From NCBI GenBank assembly GCA_018816945.1, contig JAHIVC010000006.1, positions 1 to 64,000 on the forward strand: 64,000 bases of DNA, given 5' to 3'. The notes under the pieces are model-generated. The model was not told the DNA's origin and did not search any database. It worked only from the letters and a program-made list of their open reading frames with translations. The stretch is from Bacteroidota bacterium. GTDB lineage: Bacteria; Bacteroidota; Bacteroidia; Bacteroidales; GCA-2711565. Position 1 is the stretch's first letter. Each line of letters begins with the position of its first letter. Made by a program: the position numbers and the translations under genes. Shown here piece by piece: positions 25,825 through 35,447 of this stretch.

Positions 25825-27273
25825 ATGAAAAAAATATTATATATATTAATTACAGTACCTTTAATCTTCATCTCTTGTAGTAAAGATTGGGTTGATTTAA
25901 AACCAACCACACAGGTACTTTCGAACGAAGCGATAAAAAACATTCTGGATGCCGATTATGCCATCAATGGCATTTATTCAACATTTCAGAGTAATGAATA
26001 TTATGGAGCCCGAATGCAATATTATGCCGATGTAACAGGTGATGATATGCAGGCAACAGGTACCAATAAAAGATCATCTGCCTATTATATGATGTATACT
26101 ACTCCCGATAATGTGTATACTTCTTTATGGGCACTACCGTACCGGATAATGAGAAATGCGAATAACATACTGTCGCAAATTGATGGCTTGTCGGTAACCC
26201 CAACAGAAGCGGCCCAAAGAGATGATCTTAAAGGACAGGCTCTGGCTGTTAGGGCACTTGCTTTGTTCGATGTTACCAGGGTTTATGGTGCTACATATAC
26301 AAAAGATAATGGAGCTTCTTTGGGCGCATGTATTGTTACACAACCAGTTACACCTGATTACCAACCGACCAGAAACACCGTTGCCGAATGTTATACTCAA
26401 ATTATCAGTGATTTAACTACGGCTATCCCTTTATTGAAAGCGACCAAAAATGATGGGAAGATTAACAGATGGGCAGCCAAAACATTATTAAGCAGGGTTT
26501 ATTTATACAAGGGAGATAATGCCAATGCGCTGACCCAGGCCGAAGAAGCAATTACAGGGGCGCAGGCGAACGGATACAGACTATGGACCAATGCTGAATA
26601 TGGTTCATCTAGTGCAGCATGGAAAAGCAGGTTTACACCCGAAGTATTGTTCGAGGTAATAAACACAATAAGTGATAGAACCGGAAATGAAGGTATCGCT
26701 TATTTAATGTTTAGAGGAGGGTATAATGATATCGTTTTAACCAGTGATTTTCTGACTTTGCTTGAAGAAGATTCTCAGGATGTCAGACATTCAATTACCA
26801 AGCTGGAAACTTCAAGCAGTTCATTCAACAAAACCAGAAAAATTTATTTGCTTAAATACACGGGGCCAGATACGGATGTAAGAAACGCTAATATTCCTGT
26901 TTTACGTCTTTCTGAAGCTTATTTAAATGCTGCCGAGGCTGCTGTTAAAACCGGCAATAATGCTAAAGCAGTCACTTATCTGGATGCCATTGTAAAAAGG
27001 GCAAATCCGGCTAAAACTGTTGTCGGGACTACGGTTACACTGGAAAGGGTAATCAAGGAAAGAAGAAAAGAATTGGTTGGAGAAGGTCACCGACAATTTG
27101 ATGCTTTAAGGAACAACGAAACCATTGTCAGACTTGGTGGCTGGCAAATTTCTAACCTTCCGGCTGAAGTAACTACTTATAACAGGGATTATTTTCATGC
27201 TATATTGCCAATTCCAAGATACGAGATTGACGCTAATCCCAACATTAAAAACCAACAAAATCCCGGATATTAA
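25825..27273 (+). CDS. RagB/SusD-family nutrient-binding lipoprotein
   Basis: A 482-residue surface lipoprotein. The signal peptide ends in a lipobox (LIFISC, Cys19). The mature protein opens with the SusD start KDWVDLKPTTQV, contains the TPR-like helical scaffold (LKGQALAVRALALFDVTRVYG near 134-154; INRWAAKTLLSRVYLYKGD near 213-231) and ends with the conserved VIKERRKELVGEGHRQFDALRN and ILPIPRYEIDANPNIKNQQNPGY. It forms the lid of the SusC transporter encoded 12 bp upstream; together they make a complete but isolated pair. Confidence 0.95.
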   Translation: MKKILYILITVPLIFISCSKDWVDLKPTTQVLSNEAIKNILDADYAINGIYSTFQSNEYYGARMQYYADVTGDDMQATGTNKRSSAYYMMYTTPDNVYTSLWALPYRIMRNANNILSQIDGLSVTPTEAAQRDDLKGQALAVRALALFDVTRVYGATYTKDNGASLGACIVTQPVTPDYQPTRNTVAECYTQIISDLTTAIPLLKATKNDGKINRWAAKTLLSRVYLYKGDNANALTQAEEAITGAQANGYRLWTNAEYGSSSAAWKSRFTPEVLFEVINTISDRTGNEGIAYLMFRGGYNDIVLTSDFLTLLEEDSQDVRHSITKLETSSSSFNKTRKIYLLKYTGPDTDVRNANIPVLRLSEAYLNAAEAAVKTGNNAKAVTYLDAIVKRANPAKTVVGTTVTLERVIKERRKELVGEGHRQFDALRNNETIVRLGGWQISNLPAEVTTYNRDYFHAILPIPRYEIDANPNIKNQQNPGY

Positions 27274-27308
27274 AATGTAAATTATTTGGAGGAAAATTAG
27301 ATATAAAG

Positions 27309-27352
27309 AGACTGTCACCCTAAGAATAAAATTAATTCTTATGTGTCAGTCT
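27309..27352 (+). terminator. hairpin after the SusD-like gene
   Basis: AGACTGTCAC (27309-27318) pairs with GTGTCAGTCT (27343-27352) with one T-T mismatch, and TAAGAAT pairs with ATTCTTA inside. It begins 36 bp after the SusD stop codon. The T-run is poor (CATATATCC), so it may act as a weak terminator or as an mRNA 3'-end stabiliser. Confidence 0.5.
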
Positions 27353-27564
27353 CATATATCCTCAATTAATAGTCAAAGTTTTGGTGCTTCTAATTAGATG
27401 ATTCCCAGAACGTAATTTGAAGTTTTTGGATTCTAATTTCAATAAGTTCTTATCATCTGAAATCTTACTAAATAGTAAATCTGAGATTCTGATATATTGC
27501 TCTTAGAAAGTAATGTAAAGCGCTCTTTTTGTTTAAAAATAGTTAAATAATAAATTTTGGTGAA

Positions 27565-28977
27565 ATGATTCTTTTAATTTTTGTCAATAAAATTTCTTCA
27601 AATCTGAGGATGCTGATAGTATATTTTTGTTTGTTTATTGCAAACGTTACATTATATGGCAATATCGAAGGAATCCTTGATATGGATTTACTTTTAGAGA
27701 AAACTGAAGTTTTCAGTAGGGACACCTTACATAAAGCAGTAAAATTTGGGGATATTATGGTCGTAAAATCTTTGATTATACAGGGAATCGATCCTAATCA
27801 TCCCGACAGTAATGGGTGGACTCCTTTAGATTATGCTAAAAAAAGGAACAAGGCAGATATAGAAAAATTTCTGATCGAGAATGGGGCCAAAACATTTGTA
27901 AAAGAACTTCCGGATATGTATGAAGGTCCACATGTTAGAATTATTAATTCCGGAAATATTGAAGTACTTTATCTGAAACACGATAGTTTGAATCGCAAAT
28001 CTACCTTAATTCAGGAAAAACATTCATTCAGTGAATTTCCAATGAAAATTAATGGCTATTTAATTGAGCCTAAAGATTTTGATTTGCAAAATAAAACCAT
28101 GATTCCAAAAAGCAGCTATTTGGATGCAAGAAAAATATTTGTCGTTGGCGATATCCATGGCGAATTCGATAGGGCTTTTAATCTTTTAAAAAACAATAAG
28201 ATCATTGATAAAAATGGAAATTGGAACTGGGGCAAAGGTCATCTCGTTTTTGTGGGCGACATTTTTGATCGTGGTAATAAAGTGACAGAAACTTTATGGT
28301 TGATTTTTTCGCTCGAGAAACAAGCCGAAAAATCGGGTGGTAAAGTTCATCTACTCCTGGGTAACCATGAGCCAATGATATTTAATGATGACTTAAGATA
28401 TATTACCGATGAATATTACTCGTTATGTGAAAATCTGGGACTTGACTATTCCGATCTCTTTAATAAAAACTCAGTTCTTGGACATTGGCTTCGACAAAAA
28501 CCTGTTATGATAAAAATTAATCAATTTACTTTTATGCATGCAGGTGTTTCTCCCGAATTATTAGCAATGCAGTTAATCGCTGATTCAATAAATAAGTTTG
28601 TTTGGCAGTACCATAATGATATTGAAAATGAAAAAAACATAAAAACCCGACAATATTTACTTGGTAATGGAGGGGTGCTATGGTATCGGGGATTAATTCA
28701 AGATGACTCACGAAAAGACGTAATCAGTCATTTTACATTAAATCAAATATTAGCATTTTATAATACTAAGGCCTTAATTGTTGGACATACGGAAGTGGAT
28801 TCGATTTCAGCGTTTTTTGATAAGAGGGTGATCGATGTAAATATCCCGAAGCGAAAGAAAGACATCAGAGAGCAAGGCCTCCTCATCAAAGGAGATAAAT
28901 TATGGGTAGTTTATGATTCCCAAAAGAAGGAAAAATTTATAAATTATAAGTTATCATGTCCAAGATTTAAGTGGTAG
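27565..28977 (+). CDS. exported ankyrin-repeat metallophosphatase (PPP-like)
   Basis: A 470-residue protein; an ATG at 27610 (MLIVYFCLFIANVTLYG) gives a cleaner signal peptide and is a possible true start. Residues about 50-110 form ankyrin repeats (TLHKAVKFGDIMVVKSLIIQG and NGWTPLDYAKKRNKADIEKF). From about 190 a calcineurin-like phosphoesterase domain of the PPP type follows, with GDIHGEFD, FVGDIFDRGN, LLLGNHEPM and the later metal ligands in FMHAGVS and VGHTEVD. This is the full set of metal-binding motifs for a two-metal phosphatase. It resembles Shewanella-like protein phosphatases. An exported phosphatase with ankyrins may act on proteins or small phosphate esters in the periplasm; the target is unknown. 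It is monocistronic. Confidence 0.85.
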   Translation: MILLIFVNKISSNLRMLIVYFCLFIANVTLYGNIEGILDMDLLLEKTEVFSRDTLHKAVKFGDIMVVKSLIIQGIDPNHPDSNGWTPLDYAKKRNKADIEKFLIENGAKTFVKELPDMYEGPHVRIINSGNIEVLYLKHDSLNRKSTLIQEKHSFSEFPMKINGYLIEPKDFDLQNKTMIPKSSYLDARKIFVVGDIHGEFDRAFNLLKNNKIIDKNGNWNWGKGHLVFVGDIFDRGNKVTETLWLIFSLEKQAEKSGGKVHLLLGNHEPMIFNDDLRYITDEYYSLCENLGLDYSDLFNKNSVLGHWLRQKPVMIKINQFTFMHAGVSPELLAMQLIADSINKFVWQYHNDIENEKNIKTRQYLLGNGGVLWYRGLIQDDSRKDVISHFTLNQILAFYNTKALIVGHTEVDSISAFFDKRVIDVNIPKRKKDIREQGLLIKGDKLWVVYDSQKKEKFINYKLSCPRFKW

Positions 28978-29078
28978 TATTTTAAAATATTCAAAGCATA
29001 TCAACATATCTATTGAAGAAATAGATAGGTTGTTATACATCCAACAATTGGTTAATAGGTTTGTAGTTCGTTTCCATG

Positions 29079-29139
29079 AGAGGTGATGACATTGTTCCGG
29101 TAAGCGAAACAGGGATGAATCATTGCCTCTCTATTTTTT
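29079..29139 (+). terminator. stem-loop with T-run, terminator or structured leader
   Basis: AGAGGTGATGA (29079-29089) pairs over 11 positions, two of them G-T, with TCATTGCCTCT (29120-29130). A further GTT/AAC-type inner stem is possible, and six T residues follow at 29133-29138. It lies 101 bp after the phosphatase gene and about 120 bp before the thioesterase gene. It is most simply the phosphatase terminator; a 5' regulatory RNA of the next gene is the alternative. Confidence 0.5.
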
Positions 29140-29257
29140 GACTGAAGATTGCTTTTAAATCGATTTTCTAATTCAAAATTGGAATCGTTTTACGACCTTT
29201 GATTTATAATAACTGAATTATTTTGGTGTTAAAACATATAGAAATTCTTAGGATAGT

Positions 29258-30004
29258 ATGAATAAATCGAATCTTGTTACAAAGCTAACCCATACTGTAA
29301 AATCGTTTGAATGTGGGCCCAATAGCGAATTGAGAATCAATAACCTGCTTTTGTTGTTTCAGGAAGCTGCTTATGTTAGTGCAGAAAATCTGGGTTTTGG
29401 TTATCATAGTTTACAAGAAAAGAATATGACCTGGGTTTTGGCCAGTGTAAAAATTAAGAGGATGCAATTCCCTAAATGGACAGAACCTATAAATATATCA
29501 ACCTGGCCAAGCGGCCATAACAGATTGATTGGATTTCGGGAATTTTTGGTTACTGATAAGGATGATCAACATTTGATCTCTGCAACCAGCGAATGGCTAG
29601 CTATTGACTTAAATTCAAGAAAACCAATAAATATTAATGACTTTAAAATTGAGCTACCCGATCATGGTGTAAAAGCACTCGATGAAAAGTTGAGCAGATT
29701 AAACCCAAAACGATTTGGCGAGGGCCTGGAAATATTTGATGTGAATGTCCCTTTCAGTGCTATCGACGAAAACGGGCATGTAAACAATGCTGAATATGTA
29801 AAATGGTCGCTTGATGGATTAAGAATGGCAAATATAGAAATTGCAGGTATTTCCACTTTACAAATTTCTTTTATTTCTGAAGTGTTTGAAAAAGAAACCT
29901 GTAAAATCTTTTTTAAGCCAGATGAAGATGGCTCAAAACTGGTATGGGGAGTGAATGCAAAAAATAATGAGTATGTTTTTGCAATGAAAATTGAAAAAAA
30001 ATAA
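29258..30004 (+). CDS. acyl-ACP thioesterase (FatA/FatB-like)
   Basis: A 248-residue double hot-dog protein that releases fatty acids from acyl-carrier protein. The N-terminal half contains LLLLFQEAAYVSAENLGFGY and MTWVLASVKIKRMQFPKWTE, strong matches to bacterial acyl-ACP thioesterases. The second hot-dog repeats the layout with AIDENGHVNNAEYVKWSLDGL, where Asp, Asn and His are the conserved active-site positions of the family. It is cytoplasmic. No fatty-acid synthesis genes are adjacent; it ends 27 bp from the convergent ctaB gene. Confidence 0.92.
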   Translation: MNKSNLVTKLTHTVKSFECGPNSELRINNLLLLFQEAAYVSAENLGFGYHSLQEKNMTWVLASVKIKRMQFPKWTEPINISTWPSGHNRLIGFREFLVTDKDDQHLISATSEWLAIDLNSRKPININDFKIELPDHGVKALDEKLSRLNPKRFGEGLEIFDVNVPFSAIDENGHVNNAEYVKWSLDGLRMANIEIAGISTLQISFISEVFEKETCKIFFKPDEDGSKLVWGVNAKNNEYVFAMKIEKK

Positions 30005-30031
30005 TATATAGCTTATTGGTAGGTATGACCT

Positions 30032-30895
30032 TTACTTTATCAAGTGATCAATCGTTAAAAAGATCATTACTGCCAACACAAAATAATTGATCCGCATAAA
30101 ATAATAAAAGGGATTGAATTTTTTCTCTTTTCCCAATAATAATTTCATGAAAATTACAATCAACCAAATGCTTGCAATTAATAAACCGATGGTTACAGGC
30201 AATGATTTACTGATCCCGAAAAATGGAATCATCAAAGCTGAAATGGCTGTGGCAAATGTCCAAACAAAGGTGGTGTTTTTTAATTGTTGAGGGCTATAAA
30301 TACTTGTGATTGAAGGATAACCTGCTTTTTTGTATTCTTCTCCGTATTTGAGCATGAGCAACCAAAAGTGTGGTACCTGCCATATAAAAAAGAAAAAGGC
30401 GATCATCAATGCTCTTGGATCGGTCAAACTTCCGCCACCGGCAACCCAACCAACAAGGGGGGGTAAGGAGCCAATCACAGAACCCGGAATAACGGCAAAA
30501 GCAGTTTTGCGCTTTAGAGGCGTATAAATGGCGTTGTACCAAATCATCGCTAATAATCCAAGTTGAAGGCCTAAAAAATTCGACCCGTAATAAATTAAAT
30601 ATGATCCGATAAATGTCATTACAAATGCAAACAAAAGTGCATGGGTTGAACTGATCCGCCCGGATGGAATGGGCCTGTTTCGCGTTCGGATCATCTTTTT
30701 ATCCGCGTCAAATTCCTGATAATGATTTAGCGCTGAAGAGGCGCATGCAAGAATAAAAATCCCGATGGTCGGAACAATAAAACCAGCATCGAATTTTCCT
30801 CTGGCCAACACATAACCTGTGATGGTTGTAAGTGCAACGGCAAAGGTGATTTTAACTTTGCTGAGTTCGAGATAGATTCCTAATAATCGTTTCAC
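30032..30895 (-). CDS. ctaB: protohaem IX farnesyltransferase (haem O synthase)
   Basis: A 287-residue UbiA-family prenyltransferase with about eight or nine membrane helices. The first prenyl-diphosphate-binding motif is NHYQEFDADKKMIRTRNRP; the second lies in the KYGEEYKKAGYPS loop. It attaches a farnesyl group to haem b, giving haem O for the caa3 oxidase encoded upstream. It overlaps the end of ctaC by 4 bp and is the last gene of the caa3 operon. No haem A synthase (ctaA) is present in this window. Confidence 0.95.
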   Translation of the reverse strand: MKRLLGIYLELSKVKITFAVALTTITGYVLARGKFDAGFIVPTIGIFILACASSALNHYQEFDADKKMIRTRNRPIPSGRISSTHALLFAFVMTFIGSYLIYYGSNFLGLQLGLLAMIWYNAIYTPLKRKTAFAVIPGSVIGSLPPLVGWVAGGGSLTDPRALMIAFFFFIWQVPHFWLLMLKYGEEYKKAGYPSITSIYSPQQLKNTTFVWTFATAISALMIPFFGISKSLPVTIGLLIASIWLIVIFMKLLLGKEKKFNPFYYFMRINYFVLAVMIFLTIDHLIK

Positions 30896-31803
30896 TTTAG
30901 TGTTTTTAGGTATTCAATAATCTGATCCATATCTTCATCGCTTATGTTAGCTGAATAAGAAATCATCAAACCTGGGTTAAAACCTTTGGTAATATCTGCA
31001 TTAGGTTCATTCAATGATCTGCGGATATAGTCACGATCAACCGTAATTTCCCGTTCAACACCATCGGTCATCACTATTTCAGTGCGTTCCCAAAGTCCCT
31101 TGAAGGTTGGGCCAATAATGGCTGAACCATCAGTTGAATGACAGCTTATGCAGGCATTTTGCTTTAAGAGTGCTAATCCGGGATGGTCGCGGCTCACGCC
31201 GAGTTCGTTGGCGTACCAATCATCATATTTATCCTGAGAATAGACTTCTAATTTTGAGAGCATGTAGGAATGACGTTCGCCACAATATTCGGCACAAAGA
31301 ATGTCATAACTTCCTTCGGTTTGAGGAATGAACCACATATAGTTCTCTTTTCCGGGAACCACATCTTCTTTGATCCTAAATGCAGGAATATATAAACTGT
31401 GCAACACATCTTTTGAAATGAGTTCAAGTTTTACCGGTTTGTTTAGTGGGACAATTAAATTTTCTGAACGAGAACCATTCTCATATTCGAACGACCATGC
31501 CCACATTTGACCATGAGCCTTTACTACCATTGCATCTTTTGGTACGTTACGCATGGGTGTAAATCCGGCCCAACCATAATAAAACATAACAACGACCAGT
31601 ATGGTGGGGATTACGGTCCATAAGATTTCAAGTTTACTGTTATCCTCAATATTGGTAGCTATCGGATTTCTTTTGCGACTGTAGCGAATCACAAAATAAA
31701 TCATCACCACAGTAATACCAACCAGAAAAAAGATTGAAATTCCAAGTATAACTACTAGCGAGTCGTCAACTCCTTTTACAAAATTTGATGCTTCTGAAAA
31801 CAT
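30892..31803 (-). CDS. ctaC: cytochrome c oxidase subunit II with fused cytochrome c domain (caa3 type)
   Basis: A 303-residue protein. Two N-terminal transmembrane helices (about 14-40 and 64-84) precede the periplasmic cupredoxin domain. CuA ligands are visible in the CAEYCGERHSYM segment with its upstream His (LHSLYIPAF). The C-terminal part carries one haem c site (CISCH, near 214-218) and a distal Met region, making a caa3-type subunit that can accept electrons directly from another cytochrome c or from complex III. It ends in KTLK and overlaps ctaB by 4 bp. In many operons subunit II is encoded first; here it comes after subunit IV. Confidence 0.94.
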   Translation of the reverse strand: MFSEASNFVKGVDDSLVVILGISIFFLVGITVVMIYFVIRYSRKRNPIATNIEDNSKLEILWTVIPTILVVVMFYYGWAGFTPMRNVPKDAMVVKAHGQMWAWSFEYENGSRSENLIVPLNKPVKLELISKDVLHSLYIPAFRIKEDVVPGKENYMWFIPQTEGSYDILCAEYCGERHSYMLSKLEVYSQDKYDDWYANELGVSRDHPGLALLKQNACISCHSTDGSAIIGPTFKGLWERTEIVMTDGVEREITVDRDYIRRSLNEPNADITKGFNPGLMISYSANISDEDMDQIIEYLKTLK

Positions 31804-31845
31804 ATATTTCTATACTTTAATTCTTTAAATTGCTTATTAGGTTCT

Positions 31846-32145
31846 TTATCTCGATAAATAATCAAGTACGGTTAAAAGCATAAAACTGCTGAATAATAGT
31901 GTAATAATTAATAGCATTATCCGGTATATTTTAGGCTCAAATTTTAAGTGCATGTAATAGTAGGCTACCAGAATTGCCTTGGTAGTCGCAATAACCAGAG
32001 CTGTAACAACCGTCAATGTTATCAAGCTTGCATTAACTACGGAAACGGCAACGGTAAGTGCAGTAAGTAACATCAATCCCAACCAGGTGCCAAAATTTTC
32101 CTTATAACTTACAATATGCTGTTTTTCTTTTGTATGATCTTCCAT
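31846..32145 (-). CDS. ctaF: cytochrome c oxidase subunit IV-family protein
   Basis: A 99-residue membrane protein with three hydrophobic helices (about 18-37, 39-61 and 72-96). The segment ATTKAILVAYYYMHLKFEPK contains the YYYMHL motif typical of prokaryotic subunit IV (COX4 / CtaF-like) proteins. It stabilises the oxidase core. It lies 4 bp after ctaE and 42 bp before ctaC. Confidence 0.88.
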   Translation of the reverse strand: MEDHTKEKQHIVSYKENFGTWLGLMLLTALTVAVSVVNASLITLTVVTALVIATTKAILVAYYYMHLKFEPKIYRIMLLIITLLFSSFMLLTVLDYLSR

Positions 32146-32149
32146 AACG

Positions 32150-32770
32150 TTAATTTATCAGATAAAATAAGGGGAATAAATAAATCCAGATTAAATCAAC
32201 CAGATGCCAGTACAATCCACTGTTTTCAAGCAAGGATATACGGTTGGCAGTGACTTTTTCTTCCTGGATGCCTTTAATAACAAAACCGATAAAAATGGCA
32301 CCAACGATGATATGCAAGGCATGTAGTCCTGTCATAAAATAGTATAGGAAAAAGTATAATTTTTGACCAGTTTCCAATCCATTGTAATGTTCCATGCCTG
32401 GAAAAATGCCATGTTCGATTTTTATACTCCATTCAAAATATTTGTTAATTAAAAACGCAATTGCAAAGAGCAGGGTGATCCACAGAAGGTTAATGGCAAA
32501 TTTTTCTTTCCCTTTTTGTAGGGCAGTTATGGCCATTGCTACCGTCATACTGGAAGTGATCAATATGATGGTATTGATGGTTCCCATAGTGATGTTCAAC
32601 TCATAGGAAGCACGTAAGAAGGCATCAGCATTTATGGTTCGATAAACGAAGTAAACGATGAAGAGTCCACCGAAGAGCAGAATTTCTGTAAAAAGGAATA
32701 ACCACATTCCAAGCTTGGAAGATTCGGGGTCGTAATTATGTCCTGAGTTTGGAAGAACAAAATGCGCCAT
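32150..32770 (-). CDS. ctaE: cytochrome c oxidase subunit III
   Basis: A 206-residue membrane protein with five helices. It has the COX3 markers KLGMWLFLFTEILLFGGLFIVY near the N terminus, the MTGLHALHIIVGAIFIGF helix with conserved His residues, and the C-terminal ENSGLYWHLVDLIWIYLFPLFYLI. It belongs to the short bacterial form lacking the first two helices. It contributes to proton uptake and stability of the caa3 complex. It lies 8 bp after ctaD. Confidence 0.95.
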   Translation of the reverse strand: MAHFVLPNSGHNYDPESSKLGMWLFLFTEILLFGGLFIVYFVYRTINADAFLRASYELNITMGTINTIILITSSMTVAMAITALQKGKEKFAINLLWITLLFAIAFLINKYFEWSIKIEHGIFPGMEHYNGLETGQKLYFFLYYFMTGLHALHIIVGAIFIGFVIKGIQEEKVTANRISLLENSGLYWHLVDLIWIYLFPLFYLIN

Positions 32771-32778
32771 AAGTATTT

Positions 32779-34380
32779 TTAGTTTTTGTAGTTATAAGGA
32801 CCGCCTTCATTCAATTCTGGCTGTTTGTCAAAATTCTCGAGTGGGGGAGGTGACTTTGTTTGCCACTCCAAACTAATCGATCCCCAAGGATTGCGCCCTG
32901 CAGGAGCCCCATTTCTCATCCCATTTACTAAATTCAGAAGCATGGTGATCAACCCTATGGCCAAAATCCATGAGCCAACCGTAGATATGACGTTTAAATC
33001 TGTAAACTGAGGTAAGTAGTCGTAATATCTTCTGGGCATTCCCATCAAACCAAGGATTAACATTGGGAAATACAGCATGTTAAAACCTAAAACCAATAGG
33101 GCAAATGCAATTTTGGCAATTTTAATATTGTACATTCTTCCCCAAATTTTAGGAAACCAATAATGCATACCCCCAAACATGGCAAAACCTGTTCCACCAA
33201 ACATGACGTAATGGAAATGTCCGACTACAAAATACGTATCGTGTAAATGAATATCAGCGGCAAGAGCGGCAAGTACAAGTCCTGTTAAGCCACCTATCAT
33301 AAATTGAAAGATAAATGCCATGGCATAAAGCATGGGTGGTTGTAAGTCGATAGAACCTTTATACATGGTAGCTACCCAGTTGAATACTTTTATGGCAGTT
33401 GGAATTGCGACCATGAATGTGAGCACTGAAAATATGATTCTTGCCGGTCCGCTCATCCCGGAAGTAAACATGTGATGCCCCCACACAAAATAACCCACAA
33501 AAGCTATGGCCATACTTGAATAGGCAATGGCTTTATAACCAAAAATGGTTCGTCTGGCAAAAGTGGGTATGATTTCAGAAATAATCCCCATGGCAGGTAG
33601 TGCCATGATGTATACTGCCGGATGTGAGTAAATCCAGAATAAATGCTGATAAAGGATGGGATCACCACCGATAGCAGGATCAAATAAACCAACACCGAAT
33701 GTCCTCTCTGCAACAATCATGAGTAAGGTAATCCCAATGATTGGGGTTGCAAGTAATTGTATCCATGATGTAGCATAAAGCGACCAGGCAAAAAGTGGCA
33801 TTTGAAGCCAACCCATACCGGGTGCTCTAAGGCGGTGTATCGTGACAATGAAGTTTAGGCCCGTTAAAATTGAGGAGAACCCCAAAATAAACGCGGCCAT
33901 TACCGACATGGTGACATTGGTACTTGTTTGAACACTATAAGGGGCATAAAAAGTCCAACCTGTATCAGCAGGACCATCTCCAAATACAAGTGTTGAGAGT
34001 GCGAAAAGTGCTCCTATCACATAAAGCCACCATGACATTAAATTTAGTTTTGGAAGTGCAACATCATCGGTACCCAACATAATAGGCAGGAAAAAATTCC
34101 CAAAAATAGCAGGGATGCTGGGGATGATAAATAAAAAGATCATGATGACCCCATGCAATGTAAAGGTTTGATTGTAGGTTTTTGCCTTCATGATGGTTTC
34201 ACCGGGTGCGATGAGTTCTAATCGCATTAAAAGTCCGAGTACAACTCCAACAAGAAAGAACAAAATGACAGCATACAGATACATTAATCCAATTCGTTTA
34301 TGGTCAAGCGAGAATAGCCAAGAAGTAAGTCCTTTTTTTACCTGAAAAAAATTCAGATCGGTTGATAGTGTTTCTGACAT
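32779..34380 (-). CDS. ctaD: cytochrome c oxidase subunit I
   Basis: A 533-residue haem-copper oxidase core subunit with twelve helices. Haem and CuB histidine motifs are seen: the first-haem His in [30 protein letters not shown] with the His-Tyr pair of type A oxidases, WGHHMFTSG (the CuB HH pair), and [19 protein letters not shown] carrying the remaining haem ligands. The YSHPAVYIM pattern places it in the A family with a full proton channel. It reduces oxygen to water and pumps protons. It lies 5 bp after the Sco gene and opens the structural part of the operon. Confidence 0.97.
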   Translation of the reverse strand: MSETLSTDLNFFQVKKGLTSWLFSLDHKRIGLMYLYAVILFFLVGVVLGLLMRLELIAPGETIMKAKTYNQTFTLHGVIMIFLFIIPSIPAIFGNFFLPIMLGTDDVALPKLNLMSWWLYVIGALFALSTLVFGDGPADTGWTFYAPYSVQTSTNVTMSVMAAFILGFSSILTGLNFIVTIHRLRAPGMGWLQMPLFAWSLYATSWIQLLATPIIGITLLMIVAERTFGVGLFDPAIGGDPILYQHLFWIYSHPAVYIMALPAMGIISEIIPTFARRTIFGYKAIAYSSMAIAFVGYFVWGHHMFTSGMSGPARIIFSVLTFMVAIPTAIKVFNWVATMYKGSIDLQPPMLYAMAFIFQFMIGGLTGLVLAALAADIHLHDTYFVVGHFHYVMFGGTGFAMFGGMHYWFPKIWGRMYNIKIAKIAFALLVLGFNMLYFPMLILGLMGMPRRYYDYLPQFTDLNVISTVGSWILAIGLITMLLNLVNGMRNGAPAGRNPWGSISLEWQTKSPPPLENFDKQPELNEGGPYNYKN

Positions 34381-34385
34381 TTAAA

Positions 34386-35159
34386 TTAAGCGTTTAGGGT
34401 TCTGTTTTTTTTATTTCGAATAACCAAAGTTCCAAATAGAGCCATGGCAAGAAGAAGAATAATACTCCCGGAAATTTTAGTTACGTTAAAAACATATTTT
34501 TTGCCTTCTGCATCATAACTAAAACAAAACTGTAGGACTTTGTTTATTGTAGGTCCGGATTTTCCTTGCTGTGCCTCAACTATCGCCATTTTTAAATCAA
34601 AGGGCAGAAAGTAAGTCCCGTGCAAGTATCGGGTGATTTTTCCTGCAGGACTCACTACCATGATTGCTGCCGGATGAATATATTCTTCACCTTCCTTTTT
34701 TACCTTGTAACCAAAGCTGTTTAAAAGCTGATCTATATTTTCATGATCGGCAGTAAAATACTTCCATCCGTTTTTTACATCTTTATTCGGCACGAGTTCT
34801 GAATATGAAGCTTTTTTCCCGACTGCTAATTCAGTTCCTTCGCTTGGGTCGAAACTGATGGTCAATACCTGATATTCGCTTCCTAAATCCAGGCTCGTTC
34901 GGCTAATCACCTGTGATATCCCTTCTAATAAAGGACTGCATAAGCCCGGACATTCATAATAAACAAATGATATAACTGTAGGTTTATCAATGATATTTTG
35001 CAAAAGAACGGTATTTCCGCTTTCGTCAATTATTGAGATATTGGGTGGTAAAAAATCGTTTAGTTTTTCATATAATCCCAGTTCCTCGCCATATAACTTT
35101 GAAAACGATAGGAAAAGTAGGATAAAAGTCAATATTCTTAATGATTTTTTGATTTTCAT
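34386..35159 (-). CDS. Sco1/SenC-family copper chaperone
   Basis: I place the start at the ATG at 35159 (MKIKKSLRILTFILLFLSF), which gives a proper signal peptide; an in-frame ATG at 35237 would add 26 residues that do not resemble the family. The product is 257 residues: a signal peptide or anchor, a thioredoxin-like Sco domain with copper ligands CPGLC in VYYECPGLCSPLLEG and the distal His in EEYIHPAAIMVVSP, and a C-terminal transmembrane helix (SIILLLAMALFGTLVI). It delivers copper to the CuA site of CtaC, and its gene is the first of the caa3 operon. Confidence 0.92.
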   Translation of the reverse strand: MKIKKSLRILTFILLFLSFSKLYGEELGLYEKLNDFLPPNISIIDESGNTVLLQNIIDKPTVISFVYYECPGLCSPLLEGISQVISRTSLDLGSEYQVLTISFDPSEGTELAVGKKASYSELVPNKDVKNGWKYFTADHENIDQLLNSFGYKVKKEGEEYIHPAAIMVVSPAGKITRYLHGTYFLPFDLKMAIVEAQQGKSGPTINKVLQFCFSYDAEGKKYVFNVTKISGSIILLLAMALFGTLVIRNKKNRTLNA

Positions 35160-35447
35160 AAATGAAGTAATTAGGATAAGTAACTGTTTGTCAAAAAATA
35201 ATGCTGCTAATTTAGAATAATTATAAATAAAAAACAAAAAATGTTCATTATTAATGATAAAATTTATGATTGCCGAGCACGCAATAATGAATTATGAAAT
35301 AGAAGACAATTTGTTAAAATGTACGGGATTTAAAGATATTAATAAGTATTTATACTGCAGATTTGCAGAATTATAGGTATTGTATTGCCATCGGATGTTG
35401 GTTGAGTTCAATAATGAAATTTCATATAACCAGTGACAATTTATTTG

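Noticed and set aside
29079-29139. A riboswitch, suggested by loose similarity of the GGGATGAATCATTGCC part to folate-type riboswitches
   Set aside because: The rest of the element does not fit and the downstream gene is not a folate gene; a terminator explains it better.
35254-35376. A 40-codon frame (begins MIKFMIAEHAIMNYE) between the Sco and DUF6146 genes
   Set aside because: No recognisable motif, promoter or ribosome-binding site; such a length is expected by chance in AT-rich DNA.
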